This document shows positions 1 through 7,579 of a DNA stretch of 64,000 nt, piece after piece. Below the pieces are notes generated by a model. It searched no databases, had not been told where the DNA came from, and worked only from the letters and a program-made list of their open reading frames with translations. The position numbers and the translations under genes were made by a program. The stretch spans positions 1-64,000 of the forward strand of contig DATHOE010000034.1 in the NCBI GenBank assembly GCA_035485275.1. The letters are read 5' to 3'. This DNA comes from DAIDJD01 sp035485275. Lineage in GTDB: Bacteria > Oederibacteriota > JAJYGY01 > DAIDJD01. How positions within the stretch are numbered: the first letter of the stretch is position 1; the number at the start of each line of letters is the position of its first letter.

Positions 1-1
1 G

Positions 2-139
2 ATGGTGATGCCCGGGGACAACGTGCTGGTGACCGTGGAGCTGATCACGCCCATCGCGATGGAGAAAGAGCAGCGCTTCGCGATCCGCGAAGGCGGCCAC
101 ACCGTGGGCGCCGGCGTGGTTACCGAAATCATCGAATAG
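2..139 (+). CDS. tuf: Elongation factor Tu, C-terminal fragment
   Basis: The last 45 codons of EF-Tu; the 5' part lies outside the window. The fragment reads through the domain 3 signature MVMPGDNV, then VELITPIAMEKEQRFAIREG, then GHTVGAGVVTEIIE, which is the normal EF-Tu end. EF-Tu is the GTPase that delivers aminoacyl-tRNA to the ribosome. It lies 16 nt upstream of rpsJ with no terminator between, so the str operon (rpsL-rpsG-fusA-tuf) probably runs straight into the S10 operon. Confidence 0.95.
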   Translation: MVMPGDNVLVTVELITPIAMEKEQRFAIREGGHTVGAGVVTEIIE

Positions 140-155
140 CCGAGAAGAGGAAGCC

Positions 156-461
156 GTGAGCCAGAAAATCCGCATCCATCTCCGTGGCTATGACCACCGC
201 CTGCTGGACGCCAGCACCCGGGAAATCGTGGACACGGTCAAGAAGACCGGCGCCTCGGTGAGCGGCCCGGTCCCCCTGCCGACCAAGCGCAGCGTGATCA
301 CGGTGTTGCGTTCACCGCACGTGGACAAGAAGTCGCGGGAGCAGTTCGAAATGAGGGTGCATAAGCGCCTGCTGGAGATCCTTGAGGCCAGCAACAAGAC
401 CGTGGACGCCCTGCAGAAGCTGGATCTTCCGGCTGGCGTGGACGTCGAGATCAAGCTCTAA
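156..461 (+). CDS. rpsJ: 30S ribosomal protein S10
   Basis: 101 residues, the usual length. Contains the S10 signatures SGPVPLPT (36-43) and SPHVDKKSREQFE (53-65). GTG start preceded by a purine-rich GAAGAGGAAG. S10 is a 30S head protein and, as NusE, also takes part in antitermination complexes. First gene of the S10 operon. Confidence 0.98.
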   Translation: MSQKIRIHLRGYDHRLLDASTREIVDTVKKTGASVSGPVPLPTKRSVITVLRSPHVDKKSREQFEMRVHKRLLEILEASNKTVDALQKLDLPAGVDVEIKL

Positions 462-488
462 GCTCTAATCGCATTCGGCTACGGCCCC

Positions 489-506
489 GGCGCCCGAAAG
501 GGCGTC
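489..506 (+). other. Stem-loop with GAAA tetraloop between rpsJ and rplC
   Basis: GGCGCCC and GGGCGTC can pair (six Watson-Crick pairs and one G-U) around a GAAA tetraloop. It lies in the 74-nt gap before rplC. There is no T-run, so it is not an intrinsic terminator; it could be a processing or protein-binding element in the leader of rplC-rplD. The function is inference. Confidence 0.45.
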
Positions 507-535
507 CCGGGCGGCGGGCCTGAGAAAGGGATGTC

Positions 536-1165
536 GTGCTGGACGGATTGATCGGCAAAAAGATAGGCATGACCCAGATCTTCGGCGAGGACGGCCGCCT
601 GATCCCGGTGACGGTGATCCAGGCCGGGCCCTGCCAGGTCGTGCGCACCAAGGTCAAGGCCAAGGACGGCTACGACGCCATCCTGCTCGGCTTCGAGGAG
701 AAGAAGCCCAGGCTCGTGAACAAGCCCGACCTGGGGCAGTTCACCAAGCGCGGCCTGAAGCCGCTGAGCTTCCTGCGCGAGTTCAAGGTCGCCGACGGCT
801 CCCAGTTCCAGGTGGGCCAGGAGATCAAGGCCGACCTGCTGAAGGACCTCACCTGGGTGGACGTGGTGGGCACCAGCAAGGGCAAGGGCTTCCAGGGCGT
901 GATGAAGCGCCACAACGCGCGTGGCGGTCCCGGCGGGCACGGCTCCATGTTCCACCGCGCTCCGGGCTCCATGGGCGCCAGCTCGCGCCCCTCGCGCACC
1001 CTGAAGAACCGCAAGCTCCCAGGCCACATGGGCGACGTGCGCGTGACCGCGCAGCGGCTGAAATTGGTGGCCGTGGACATCGAGAACAACCTGATCCTGA
1101 TCCGCGGATCGGTGCCGGGCGGCAAGCGCGGCATCGTGCTGGTCAAGAAGAGCAAAAAGGCATAG
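536..1165 (+). CDS. rplC: 50S ribosomal protein L3
   Basis: 209 residues. The N-terminus LIGKKIGMTQIF and the internal block GTSKGKGFQGVMKRH are typical of L3, as is the extended loop ending GSMGASSRPSRTLKNRKLPG that reaches toward the peptidyl transferase centre. GTG start 8 nt after GAGAAAGGG. Early assembly protein of the 50S subunit. Confidence 0.97.
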   Translation: MLDGLIGKKIGMTQIFGEDGRLIPVTVIQAGPCQVVRTKVKAKDGYDAILLGFEEKKPRLVNKPDLGQFTKRGLKPLSFLREFKVADGSQFQVGQEIKADLLKDLTWVDVVGTSKGKGFQGVMKRHNARGGPGGHGSMFHRAPGSMGASSRPSRTLKNRKLPGHMGDVRVTAQRLKLVAVDIENNLILIRGSVPGGKRGIVLVKKSKKA

Positions 1166-1173
1166 GGGCGACC

Positions 1174-1800
1174 ATGGCAGACGTGAAGATTTTCAAGCAG
1201 GACGCCTCCCCGGCCGGTTCCGCCGAGCTGAAGGACAGCGTCTTCAAGAACGAAGTGAACCAGGACGTGCTGCACCAGTCCGTGGTCTCCTACATGGCCA
1301 ACCAGCGCCAGGGAACCCGCGCGGTCAAGCACCGTTCCGAAGTCTCCGGCGGCGGCAAGAAGCCCTGGAAGCAGAAGCACACCGGCCGCGCCCGTCAGGG
1401 CAGCATCCGCGCGGTGCAGTGGAAGGGCGGCGGCGTGGCCCACGGCCCCCAGCCCCGCGACTTCGGCTTCCGCCTGAACAAGAAGGTGCGGCAGTGCGCT
1501 TTGCGCTCGGCCCTGTCCCTGAAGAGCGCCGAAGGCGACCTGATCGTGCTGGATTCCTTCAGCCTGGGCGCCGCCAAGACCAAGGCGGTGGCCGCGTTCC
1601 TGAAGGGCTTCAAGGCCGAGAATTCCAAGGTGGTGCTGGTGTCGGGCAAGCTGGATGAGGCGGTGAAGCTGAGCGTGCGCAACCTGCCCAAGGTCCTGGC
1701 GACCAACCCTTCGGGGCTGCACCCCTACCATCTGCTGTGGGCCCAGAAGGTGTTCATCACCAAGGACGCCCTGGCGAAGATCGAGGAGGCCCTGGGCTGA
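1174..1800 (+). CDS. rplD: 50S ribosomal protein L4
   Basis: 208 residues, full length. The loop region with GTRAVKHRSEVSGGGKKPWKQKHTGRARQG-type sequence (about 47-76) is the L4 tunnel-constriction arm. In E. coli L4 autoregulates the S10 operon by binding its leader; no equivalent leader could be identified here. Its stop codon overlaps the rplW start (TGATG). Confidence 0.97.
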   Translation: MADVKIFKQDASPAGSAELKDSVFKNEVNQDVLHQSVVSYMANQRQGTRAVKHRSEVSGGGKKPWKQKHTGRARQGSIRAVQWKGGGVAHGPQPRDFGFRLNKKVRQCALRSALSLKSAEGDLIVLDSFSLGAAKTKAVAAFLKGFKAENSKVVLVSGKLDEAVKLSVRNLPKVLATNPSGLHPYHLLWAQKVFITKDALAKIEEALG

Positions 1801-2087
1801 TGAACAACTACAACATCATCGTGCGTCCGGTGGTCACCGAAAAGGCCAACAAGGCCCTGATGGCCTCGAACAAGGTGACCTTCGAGGTCGCCCCCGGCGC
1901 GAACAAAAGCGAGATCAAGAAGGCCATCGAGACCCTGTTCAAGGTGAAGGTGCTCAAGGTCAACACCGTGACCCTGCCGGGCAAGGTGCGGCGTTTCGGC
2001 GCCAAAGAGACCCAGCAGAGCAACTGGAAGAAGGCCATCGCCACCCTGAAGGCCGGCGACAAGATAGCCTTGTTTGAAGGCGCCTGA
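1800..2087 (+). CDS. rplW: 50S ribosomal protein L23
   Basis: 95 residues. The start chosen is the ATG overlapping the rplD stop, because translation from it gives the canonical N-terminus NNYNIIVRPVVTEKAN; the open frame continues upstream without L23 similarity. L23 lies at the tunnel exit and docks trigger factor and SRP. Contains the typical VNTVTLPGKVRRFG segment. Confidence 0.96.
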   Translation: MNNYNIIVRPVVTEKANKALMASNKVTFEVAPGANKSEIKKAIETLFKVKVLKVNTVTLPGKVRRFGAKETQQSNWKKAIATLKAGDKIALFEGA

Positions 2088-2105
2088 AAAGGCTAGGAGA
2101 ACACC

Positions 2106-2939
2106 ATGGCAATCCTAAAATACCGCCCCACGTCCCCCGGCCGCCGCGCCATGACCGTGCACAGCTTTGAAGAGCTGACGCGGACGTCGCCCGAGAAGTC
2201 GCTGACCAAGGGCAAGTCCAAGACCGGCGGGCGCAACAACCACGGCCTGCAGACCAGCCGCCACCGCGGCGGCGGGCACAAGCGCAGCTACCGCGCCATC
2301 GATTTCCTGCGCGAGAAGGACGGAGTCCCGGCCAAGGTGGTCAGCATCGAATACGACCCCAACCGCTCCGCCCGCATCGCCCTGCTGCACTACGCCGACG
2401 GCGACAAGCGCTATATCCTCGCGCCGGACGGCCTGGCCGTGGGCCTGGTCCTTGAGAGCGGCCCCAAGGCCGACATCAAGATCGGCAACAGCCTGCCCCT
2501 GAAGGCGATCCCGGTTGGCACGAACATCCACAACGTGGAGATCCACCTGAACCGCGGCGGCCAGGTCGCCCGTTCCGCCGGGGCCGTGGCCCAGGTCGCG
2601 GGACGCGACGGCGAGTACGTGCAGGTGCGCCTGACCTCCGGCGAGATCCGCGCGATCCTGGCGGACTGCCGCGCCACGATCGGGCAGGTCGGGAACCTTG
2701 AGCACGAAAACATCTCCTTGGGCAAGGCCGGGCGCCACCGCTGGCTCGGCTACAAGGGCTACACCCGCGGCGTGGCCATGAACCCCTGCGACCACCCGCT
2801 GGGCGGCGGGGAAGGCAAGACCAGCGGCGGCCGTCATCCGGTCAGCCCCTGGGGCCTGCCGACGCGCGGCTACAAGACCAGGAACAACAAGCGCACGGAT
2901 CACTACATCGTGCGGCGGCGCACGAAGAAGAACGCCTAA
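2106..2939 (+). CDS. rplB: 50S ribosomal protein L2
   Basis: 277 residues, standard length. Starts MAILKYRPTSPGRR and ends in the basic tail YKTRNNKRTDHYIVRRR. Holds NPCDHPLGGGEGK, including the conserved Asp-His pair near the peptidyl transferase centre; the usual HPHGGG is HPLGGG here. Preceded by GGAGA. L2 is a primary 23S rRNA-binding protein needed for subunit association. Confidence 0.98.
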   Translation: MAILKYRPTSPGRRAMTVHSFEELTRTSPEKSLTKGKSKTGGRNNHGLQTSRHRGGGHKRSYRAIDFLREKDGVPAKVVSIEYDPNRSARIALLHYADGDKRYILAPDGLAVGLVLESGPKADIKIGNSLPLKAIPVGTNIHNVEIHLNRGGQVARSAGAVAQVAGRDGEYVQVRLTSGEIRAILADCRATIGQVGNLEHENISLGKAGRHRWLGYKGYTRGVAMNPCDHPLGGGEGKTSGGRHPVSPWGLPTRGYKTRNNKRTDHYIVRRRTKKNA

Positions 2940-2948
2940 GGGCGCTTT

Positions 2949-2971
2949 CCCCGGCGGGAGTCTTTCCGGGG
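2949..2971 (+). other. Intra-operon stem-loop between rplB and rpsS
   Basis: CCCCGG and CCGGGG pair around an 11-nt loop in the 57-nt gap. No T-run follows, so it is not a classical terminator. It may modulate mRNA stability or be incidental in GC-rich sequence. Confidence 0.3.
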
Positions 2972-2996
2972 GCGATCGAAACTACGGAGATGGACG

Positions 2997-3290
2997 ATGG
3001 GACGTTCGGTCAAAAAAGGGGCTTTTGTTGACGGTCACCTGAACGACAAGGTGGAAGCCATGAACAAAGCCAACGAAAAGAAGGTGATCAAGACCTATTC
3101 GCGCCGCTCCACGGTGGTGCCTGAGATGGTCGGCCACACCTTCGCGGTCCACAACGGGAAGAAGTTCATGCCCGTCTACCTCACCGAGAACATGGTGGGG
3201 CACAAGCTCGGGGAATTCGTCCCCACGCGCACCTTCAAGGCCCACGGCGGCGCCACGGTCGCGCCCGCAGCCACCGGTCCGAAGAAGTAG
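2997..3290 (+). CDS. rpsS: 30S ribosomal protein S19
   Basis: 97 residues. Opens MGRSVKKGAFVDGHL and contains the family signature VGHKLGEFVPTRTFKAHGG. Binds the 30S head with S13. Start ATG follows CGGAGATGG. Ten nt separate it from rplV. Confidence 0.97.
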   Translation: MGRSVKKGAFVDGHLNDKVEAMNKANEKKVIKTYSRRSTVVPEMVGHTFAVHNGKKFMPVYLTENMVGHKLGEFVPTRTFKAHGGATVAPAATGPKK

Positions 3291-3300
3291 GAGGCCTCAG

Positions 3301-3666
3301 ATGAAGACCCAGGCCACAGCCCGTTATCTCCGCACCGGCGACCGCAAGGTCGGCGCCGTGCTCAAGCTCATCCGCGGCAAGAAGGTCGAGGAGGCGCTCA
3401 GCGTTCTGCGCTTCACCGAGCGACGCGCCGCCGAGATGGTCGAAAAGACCCTGCTGTCGGCCATCGCCAACGGCAACCAGGGCGAAACCAAGCTCGACAT
3501 GGCCAAGGCCCGCGTGCTCAGCTGCGTGGCCAACCAGGGCGGGGTGGTGCGCAACGCCAAGCGCTTCATCCCCCGCGCCATGGGCCGCGCCAGCGGAATC
3601 CGCAAGAAGCAGACGCACCTCACGATCGTCCTCAGCGACGAGCCGTCCTCAAAGCCTAAGAAGTAG
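3301..3666 (+). CDS. rplV: 50S ribosomal protein L22
   Basis: 121 residues. Contains the L22 pattern RYLRTGDRKVGAVLKLIRGKKVEEAL near the N-terminus and the beta-hairpin loop region FIPRAMGRASGIRKKQTHLTIVL that lines the exit tunnel. AGGAGG lies just upstream of the ATG. Confidence 0.97.
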   Translation: MKTQATARYLRTGDRKVGAVLKLIRGKKVEEALSVLRFTERRAAEMVEKTLLSAIANGNQGETKLDMAKARVLSCVANQGGVVRNAKRFIPRAMGRASGIRKKQTHLTIVLSDEPSSKPKK

Positions 3667-3676
3667 GGAGAGATAC

Positions 3677-4585
3677 ATGGGACAGAAAGTCCATCCTCAC
3701 GGTTTGCGGCTCGGCATCATCAGGACCTGGGACAGCCGCTGGTTCACCCGGCGCGGCTACGCGGGCCTCTTGCTTGAGGATTTCAAGATCAGGGCCTTCC
3801 TGAAGAAGAAGCTCTTCCAGGCCGCCCTGAGCAAGATCGACATCGAGCGCCAGACCGGCAAAGTGACGGTGAACCTCTTTTCGGCCCGCCCCGGCATCAT
3901 CATCGGCAAGAAGGGCAGCGAAGTGGAGGGCCTGCGCGATGAGCTCAAGAAGCTCACGGGCAAGGAAGTCTTCGTCAACATCCGCGAAGTGAAGAACGCC
4001 GAAGTGGACGCCCAGTTGGTGGCCGAGAACGTGGCCGGCCAGCTCGAGCGCCGGGTCGGGTTCCGCCGCGCGATGAAGAAGTCCATGCAGACAGCCACGG
4101 CCATGGGAGCCAAGGGCATCAAGATCATCTGCAGCGGCCGCCTGGGCGGCGCCGAGATCGCGCGGATCGAGAAATACATGGAAGGCAAGGTCCCGCTCCA
4201 CACCCTGCGGGCCAACGTCGAATACGGCTCGGCCACCGCCTTCACCACCTACGGCACCTGCGGGGTCAAGGTCTGGATCTTCACCGAGGAGATCCTCGAC
4301 AAGGCCAAGATCCCCGTGAACCTCTACACCGAAACCCGCGACCCGCGCGGCCCCCGTCCCTCCGGCGATCGCGGAGAGCGCGGCGGACGCGGCGGCGACC
4401 CGCGCGGCGGCGGTGACCGCGGTGGACGCGGCGGAAGCGGACGCGGCGGCGACAGCCGTGGCGGTTCGCGCCCCGCCCGCGGCCCCCGTGACCAGAACCC
4501 GGCTCCGGCGACCCAGGCCGCCAAAGCCCCGGCCGCCCCCGCGGGCCCGGAGACTGCCAAGGAAGGCGACCATGCTTCTGCCTAA
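3677..4585 (+). CDS. rpsC: 30S ribosomal protein S3 with C-terminal Arg/Gly-rich tail
   Basis: 302 residues; ordinary S3 is about 210-240. Residues 1-215 are a normal S3: KVHPHGLRLG start, KH domain with the GxxG-type motif IIIGKKGSEVE, and YGTCGVKVWIF. From about residue 216 the protein continues as roughly 60 residues of repeated RGG/GGDRGG units, then an Ala/Pro-rich end. The extension makes its 3' end overlap rplP by 14 nt. S3 lies at the mRNA entry channel; an RGG tail there could bind RNA, which is inference. Confidence 0.96.
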   Translation: MGQKVHPHGLRLGIIRTWDSRWFTRRGYAGLLLEDFKIRAFLKKKLFQAALSKIDIERQTGKVTVNLFSARPGIIIGKKGSEVEGLRDELKKLTGKEVFVNIREVKNAEVDAQLVAENVAGQLERRVGFRRAMKKSMQTATAMGAKGIKIICSGRLGGAEIARIEKYMEGKVPLHTLRANVEYGSATAFTTYGTCGVKVWIFTEEILDKAKIPVNLYTETRDPRGPRPSGDRGERGGRGGDPRGGGDRGGRGGSGRGGDSRGGSRPARGPRDQNPAPATQAAKAPAAPAGPETAKEGDHASA

Positions 4586-4997
4586 AAGGGTCAAATACCG
4601 CAAGACACAGCGCGGCAAGATGCGCGGCATGGCCAAGGGAGGCACCTACCTGGCCTTCGGCGAATACGGCATCAAATCCGTGGACCGCGGCTGGGTGAAC
4701 AACCGCCAGATCGAGGCGGCCCGCGTCGCCATCAGCCGCTTCGTCAAGCGCGGCGGCAAGGTGTGGATACGCATCTTCCCGCACAAGTCGGTGACCAAGA
4801 AGCCGGCCGAAACCCGCATGGGTCGCGGTAAGGGCAATCCCGAGCTGTGGGTGGCCGTGATCAAGCCGGGCCGCATCCTGTTCGAGATCGACGGGCTGGA
4901 CGAGAAGTCCGCGCGGGAAGCCATGCGCCTGGCGGCCTTCAAGCTGCCCGTGATGACGAACTTCGTGGCCCGCGAAAGGGCCACGGTGGAGGCCTGA
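4572..4997 (+). CDS. rplP: 50S ribosomal protein L16
   Basis: 141 residues from the ATG inside the rpsC 3' end, giving the standard N-terminus MLLPKRVKYRKTQRGKMRG. A longer upstream frame exists but encodes a frame-shifted copy of the rpsC tail. Contains FPHKSVTKKPAETRMGRGKG, the segment near the A-site tRNA. The 14-nt overlap implies translational coupling with rpsC. Confidence 0.96.
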   Translation: MLLPKRVKYRKTQRGKMRGMAKGGTYLAFGEYGIKSVDRGWVNNRQIEAARVAISRFVKRGGKVWIRIFPHKSVTKKPAETRMGRGKGNPELWVAVIKPGRILFEIDGLDEKSAREAMRLAAFKLPVMTNFVARERATVEA

Positions 4998-4998
4998 G

Positions 4999-5205
4999 AT
5001 GAAGGAAACCAAGCCGAAGGAACTGCGCTCACTGTCCGCCGCCGAGCTGAAGACCAAGGCCGCGGAGACGCGCGAGAAGCTTTTTGAACTGCGCCTGCGC
5101 AAGTCCACCCGCCAGGTCGAAGACACTTCGGGGCTGCGCGCGCTGAAGCGCGACATCGCCCGCTACGAGACCCTGGCCCGTGAAAAGGCCAAGGCCGCGG
5201 CCTAA
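4999..5205 (+). CDS. rpmC: 50S ribosomal protein L29
   Basis: 68 residues. Shows ELRSLSAAELKTKAAETREKLFELRLRKSTRQVEDTSGLRALKRDIAR, the two-helix L29 hairpin. It starts 1 nt after the rplP stop. L29 lies next to L23 at the tunnel exit. Confidence 0.95.
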   Translation: MKETKPKELRSLSAAELKTKAAETREKLFELRLRKSTRQVEDTSGLRALKRDIARYETLAREKAKAAA

Positions 5206-5216
5206 GGAGAAGCAAC

Positions 5217-5492
5217 GTGCCCATCAAGGCAAAACGCAAGGTTCGCGAAGGGTTTGTGTCCTCGGACAAGATGGACAAGACCATCGTCGTCAAGGTGTCC
5301 CGCAGCATCAGGCACCGGCTTTACAAGCGGACCATCCGGCAGACCACCAGCCTGAAGGCCCACGACGAGAAGAACGAGTGCAAAGTGGGCGACAAGGTGC
5401 GCATCGTCGAGACGCGCCCCCTGTCCGCGACCAAGCGCTGGCGCCTGTTGGAGATCGTCGAACGTGCCAAGGGCGCGGCGGTGGTCGCCTAA
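5217..5492 (+). CDS. rpsQ: 30S ribosomal protein S17
   Basis: 91 residues from a GTG preceded by AAGGAGAAG. OB-fold protein with the S17 pattern GFVSSDKMDKTIVVKVSRSIRHRLYKR and KVGDKVRIVETRPLSATKRWRL. Primary binder of the 16S 5' domain. Confidence 0.96.
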   Translation: MPIKAKRKVREGFVSSDKMDKTIVVKVSRSIRHRLYKRTIRQTTSLKAHDEKNECKVGDKVRIVETRPLSATKRWRLLEIVERAKGAAVVA

Positions 5493-5536
5493 GTCGGGAA
5501 TTCGGCGCGCTTTAGGGCGCCTCTAGAGGGCTATCC

Positions 5537-5905
5537 ATGATCCAGATGCAGACCTATCTCAATGTCGCCGACAACAGCGGCGCCCGGCGCGTGCAGTGCA
5601 TCAAGGTGCTCGGCGGGACCCGCCGGCGCTACGCCAGCATCGGTGACGTCATCGTCGCCGCCGTGAAGGAAGCCACCCCCGGGGCGACCGTGAAGCTCCA
5701 TGAAGTGGTGAAGTGCGTGGTCGTGCGCACGAAGAAAGAGCGCAAGCGCGTCGACGGCAGCGTGATCGCCTTCGACGACAACGCCGCGGTGGTCATCAAG
5801 CCGGACCTCTCGCCGGTGGGCACCCGCATCTTCGGGCCGGTGTCTCGCGAGCTGCGTGAGCGCAATTACCTGAAGATCGTGTCCCTGGCCCCGGAAGTCC
5901 TCTAG
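5537..5905 (+). CDS. rplN: 50S ribosomal protein L14
   Basis: 122 residues, exact family length. MIQMQTYLNVADNSGARRVQCIKVLGG at the N-terminus and GTRIFGPVSRELRERNYLKIVSLAPEVL at the end are classical L14 sequences. L14 forms an intersubunit bridge and is the docking site for RsfS. Confidence 0.98.
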   Translation: MIQMQTYLNVADNSGARRVQCIKVLGGTRRRYASIGDVIVAAVKEATPGATVKLHEVVKCVVVRTKKERKRVDGSVIAFDDNAAVVIKPDLSPVGTRIFGPVSRELRERNYLKIVSLAPEVL

Positions 5906-5971
5906 CCTCCGGCCCACCATCCACCTTGAGGCGGCCCCCGCGGGGGGACGCCCGCCCAGACGGGAAAGACG

Positions 5972-6340
5972 ATGCAGAACAAGACCAAGAAGTCGGAATT
6001 CACGATCCGCTACAAAGTCCGCCGGGGCGACCTGGTGACGGTGATCAGCGGGCGCGACAAGGGCAAGAGCGGCAAGGTGCTGCTCGTCCTGCCCAAGCTC
6101 GGCAAGGTCCTGGTGGAGCACGTCGCCGTGGTGAAGCGCCACACGAAGCCGAACCAGAAGAACCAGATGGGCGGCATCGTGGAGAAGGAAGCCAGCTTTC
6201 CGATCTCCAAGGTGATGGTGCTGGACCCCTCCAACAGCCTTCCCAGCCGCCTGGGGCGCAAGAAACTCAACGACGGCAGCTTGGTGCGCTTCGCCAAGAA
6301 GAGCGGCCACACGCTGGAACCCGTCAAAAGCAACCGCTAG
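5972..6340 (+). CDS. rplX: 50S ribosomal protein L24
   Basis: 122 residues. KOW motif RRGDLVTVISGRDKGKSGKVLLVLPKLGKVLVE (about 18-50), followed by the VKRHTKPNQKNQMGGIVEKEASFPISKVMVLDP block. The N-terminus carries about ten extra basic residues compared with E. coli L24. Assembly initiator of the 50S subunit. Confidence 0.96.
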   Translation: MQNKTKKSEFTIRYKVRRGDLVTVISGRDKGKSGKVLLVLPKLGKVLVEHVAVVKRHTKPNQKNQMGGIVEKEASFPISKVMVLDPSNSLPSRLGRKKLNDGSLVRFAKKSGHTLEPVKSNR

Positions 6341-6354
6341 AAAGAAGGACTCAC

Positions 6355-6900
6355 ATGCCCGCGCGTCTGCAGGAAAAATACCGCAATGAGGTGGTTCCGG
6401 TCCTGAAAAAGGACTTCGGACTCGCCAACGTCATGGAAGTGCCCAAGATCGACAAGGTCGTGATCAACATGGGCATGGGCCAGGCCAGCCAGAACATCAA
6501 GGTGCTGGACGCCGCCGTGATCGAGATGACCAAGATCACGGGCCAGAAGCCGCAGGTGACCCGCTCCAAGAAGGCCATCAGCAACTTCAAGATCCGCGAG
6601 AACATGCCCATCGGCTGCAAGGTCACCCTGCGCGGCCACCGCATGTACGAGTTCCTGGACCGCCTGATCAACATCGCCATCCCCCGCATCCGCGATTTCC
6701 GCGGGGTGTCCAACCGCAGCTTCGACGGCCGGGGCAACTACACCCTGGGCGTCAAGGAACAGATCATCTTTCCAGAGATCGAGTACGACAAGGTGGAGAA
6801 GGTCCATGGCATGGACATCTGCATCGTGACGACAGCCTCCGGCAACGACCAGGCCAAGCGCCTGCTCCAGCTGATGGGCATGCCCTTCCGCAACCAATAA
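6355..6900 (+). CDS. rplE: 50S ribosomal protein L5
   Basis: 181 residues from the ATG that follows AGAAGGAC. The frame is open much further upstream, but only this start gives the L5 N-terminus (MPARLQEKYRNEVVPVLKKDFG). Contains GQKPQVTRSKKAISNFKIRENMPIGCKVTLRG and the P-site loop region. Binds 5S rRNA with L18. Confidence 0.97.
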   Translation: MPARLQEKYRNEVVPVLKKDFGLANVMEVPKIDKVVINMGMGQASQNIKVLDAAVIEMTKITGQKPQVTRSKKAISNFKIRENMPIGCKVTLRGHRMYEFLDRLINIAIPRIRDFRGVSNRSFDGRGNYTLGVKEQIIFPEIEYDKVEKVHGMDICIVTTASGNDQAKRLLQLMGMPFRNQ

Positions 6901-6910
6901 AGAGGCAAGC

Positions 6911-7096
6911 ATGGCCAGATTAGCCGCCATCAACAAGAACAACAAGACCCCCAAGTTCAAGACGCGCCACCGCAACCGCTGCGCGGTGACGGGGCGCCCG
7001 CGGGGCTTCCTGCGCAAGTTCGGGGTCTGCCGAATCGTGTTCCGCGAGATGGCGCTGAAGGGCCTGTTGCCCGGCGTGGTCAAGGCCAGCTGGTAG
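6911..7096 (+). CDS. rpsN: 30S ribosomal protein S14, short form with two zinc cysteines missing
   Basis: 61 residues, the length of the zinc-type S14. The sequence RCAVTGRPRGFLRKFGVCRIVFRE keeps only one cysteine of each expected CxxC pair (CAVT and CRIV). It therefore has the short length of the zinc form but cannot make the Cys4 site, and its TGRPRG motif is that of the zinc-free form. Ends KASW as usual. Confidence 0.95.
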   Translation: MARLAAINKNNKTPKFKTRHRNRCAVTGRPRGFLRKFGVCRIVFREMALKGLLPGVVKASW

Positions 7097-7107
7097 ACTT
7101 AAAAAGG

Positions 7108-7138
7108 CGCCGGGCCCAAGGCCCGTTGCCCGCCGGCG
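7108..7138 (+). other. Stem-loop between rpsN and rpsH
   Basis: CGCCGG can pair with CCGGCG across the gap, and an alternative inner pairing CGGGCC/GGCCCG competes with it. It lies in the 76-nt interval between the two genes and has no T-run. Its role is unknown and it may be incidental. Confidence 0.3.
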
Positions 7139-7172
7139 AGTACAAGGCCGGGAAACACTTAGGAGCAAGACG

Positions 7173-7571
7173 ATGAGCATGAATGATCCAATCTCCGACA
7201 TGCTGACCCGCATCCGCAACGCGGCCAATGCGAAGCATGAGAAGGCCGACGTCCCTTCCTCGCGCCTGAAGACTGAGATCGTGAAGATCCTGAAGGACGA
7301 AGGCTACGTGAAGAACTATCGGCTGCTCGAGGAGCAGGAGCGGCCCTTCATCCGCGTGTACTTCAAGCGCGTCGAGGGCGGGCAGAAGGTGATCACCGAC
7401 CTGAAGCGCGTCTCCAAGCCGGGCCTGCGGGTCTACGTGGACAAGCACAGCATCCCCAACGTCCTGGGCGGCATGGGAACGGCCGTCCTTTCGACGAGCA
7501 AGGGTCTGATGACCGACCGCAAGGCCCGCGAGCTGGGCGTTGGCGGCGAGCACCTCTTCAACATCTGGTAG
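7173..7571 (+). CDS. rpsH: 30S ribosomal protein S8
   Basis: 132 residues. MNDPISDMLTRIRNA start and the C-terminal signature GLMTDRKARELGVGGEHLFNIW (a variant of the usual STSKGLMTxxxA pattern) identify it. AGGAGCAAG precedes the ATG. In E. coli S8 represses the spc operon; no S8 target hairpin was identified here. Confidence 0.97.
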   Translation: MSMNDPISDMLTRIRNAANAKHEKADVPSSRLKTEIVKILKDEGYVKNYRLLEEQERPFIRVYFKRVEGGQKVITDLKRVSKPGLRVYVDKHSIPNVLGGMGTAVLSTSKGLMTDRKARELGVGGEHLFNIW

Positions 7572-7579
7572 GACGGGCC

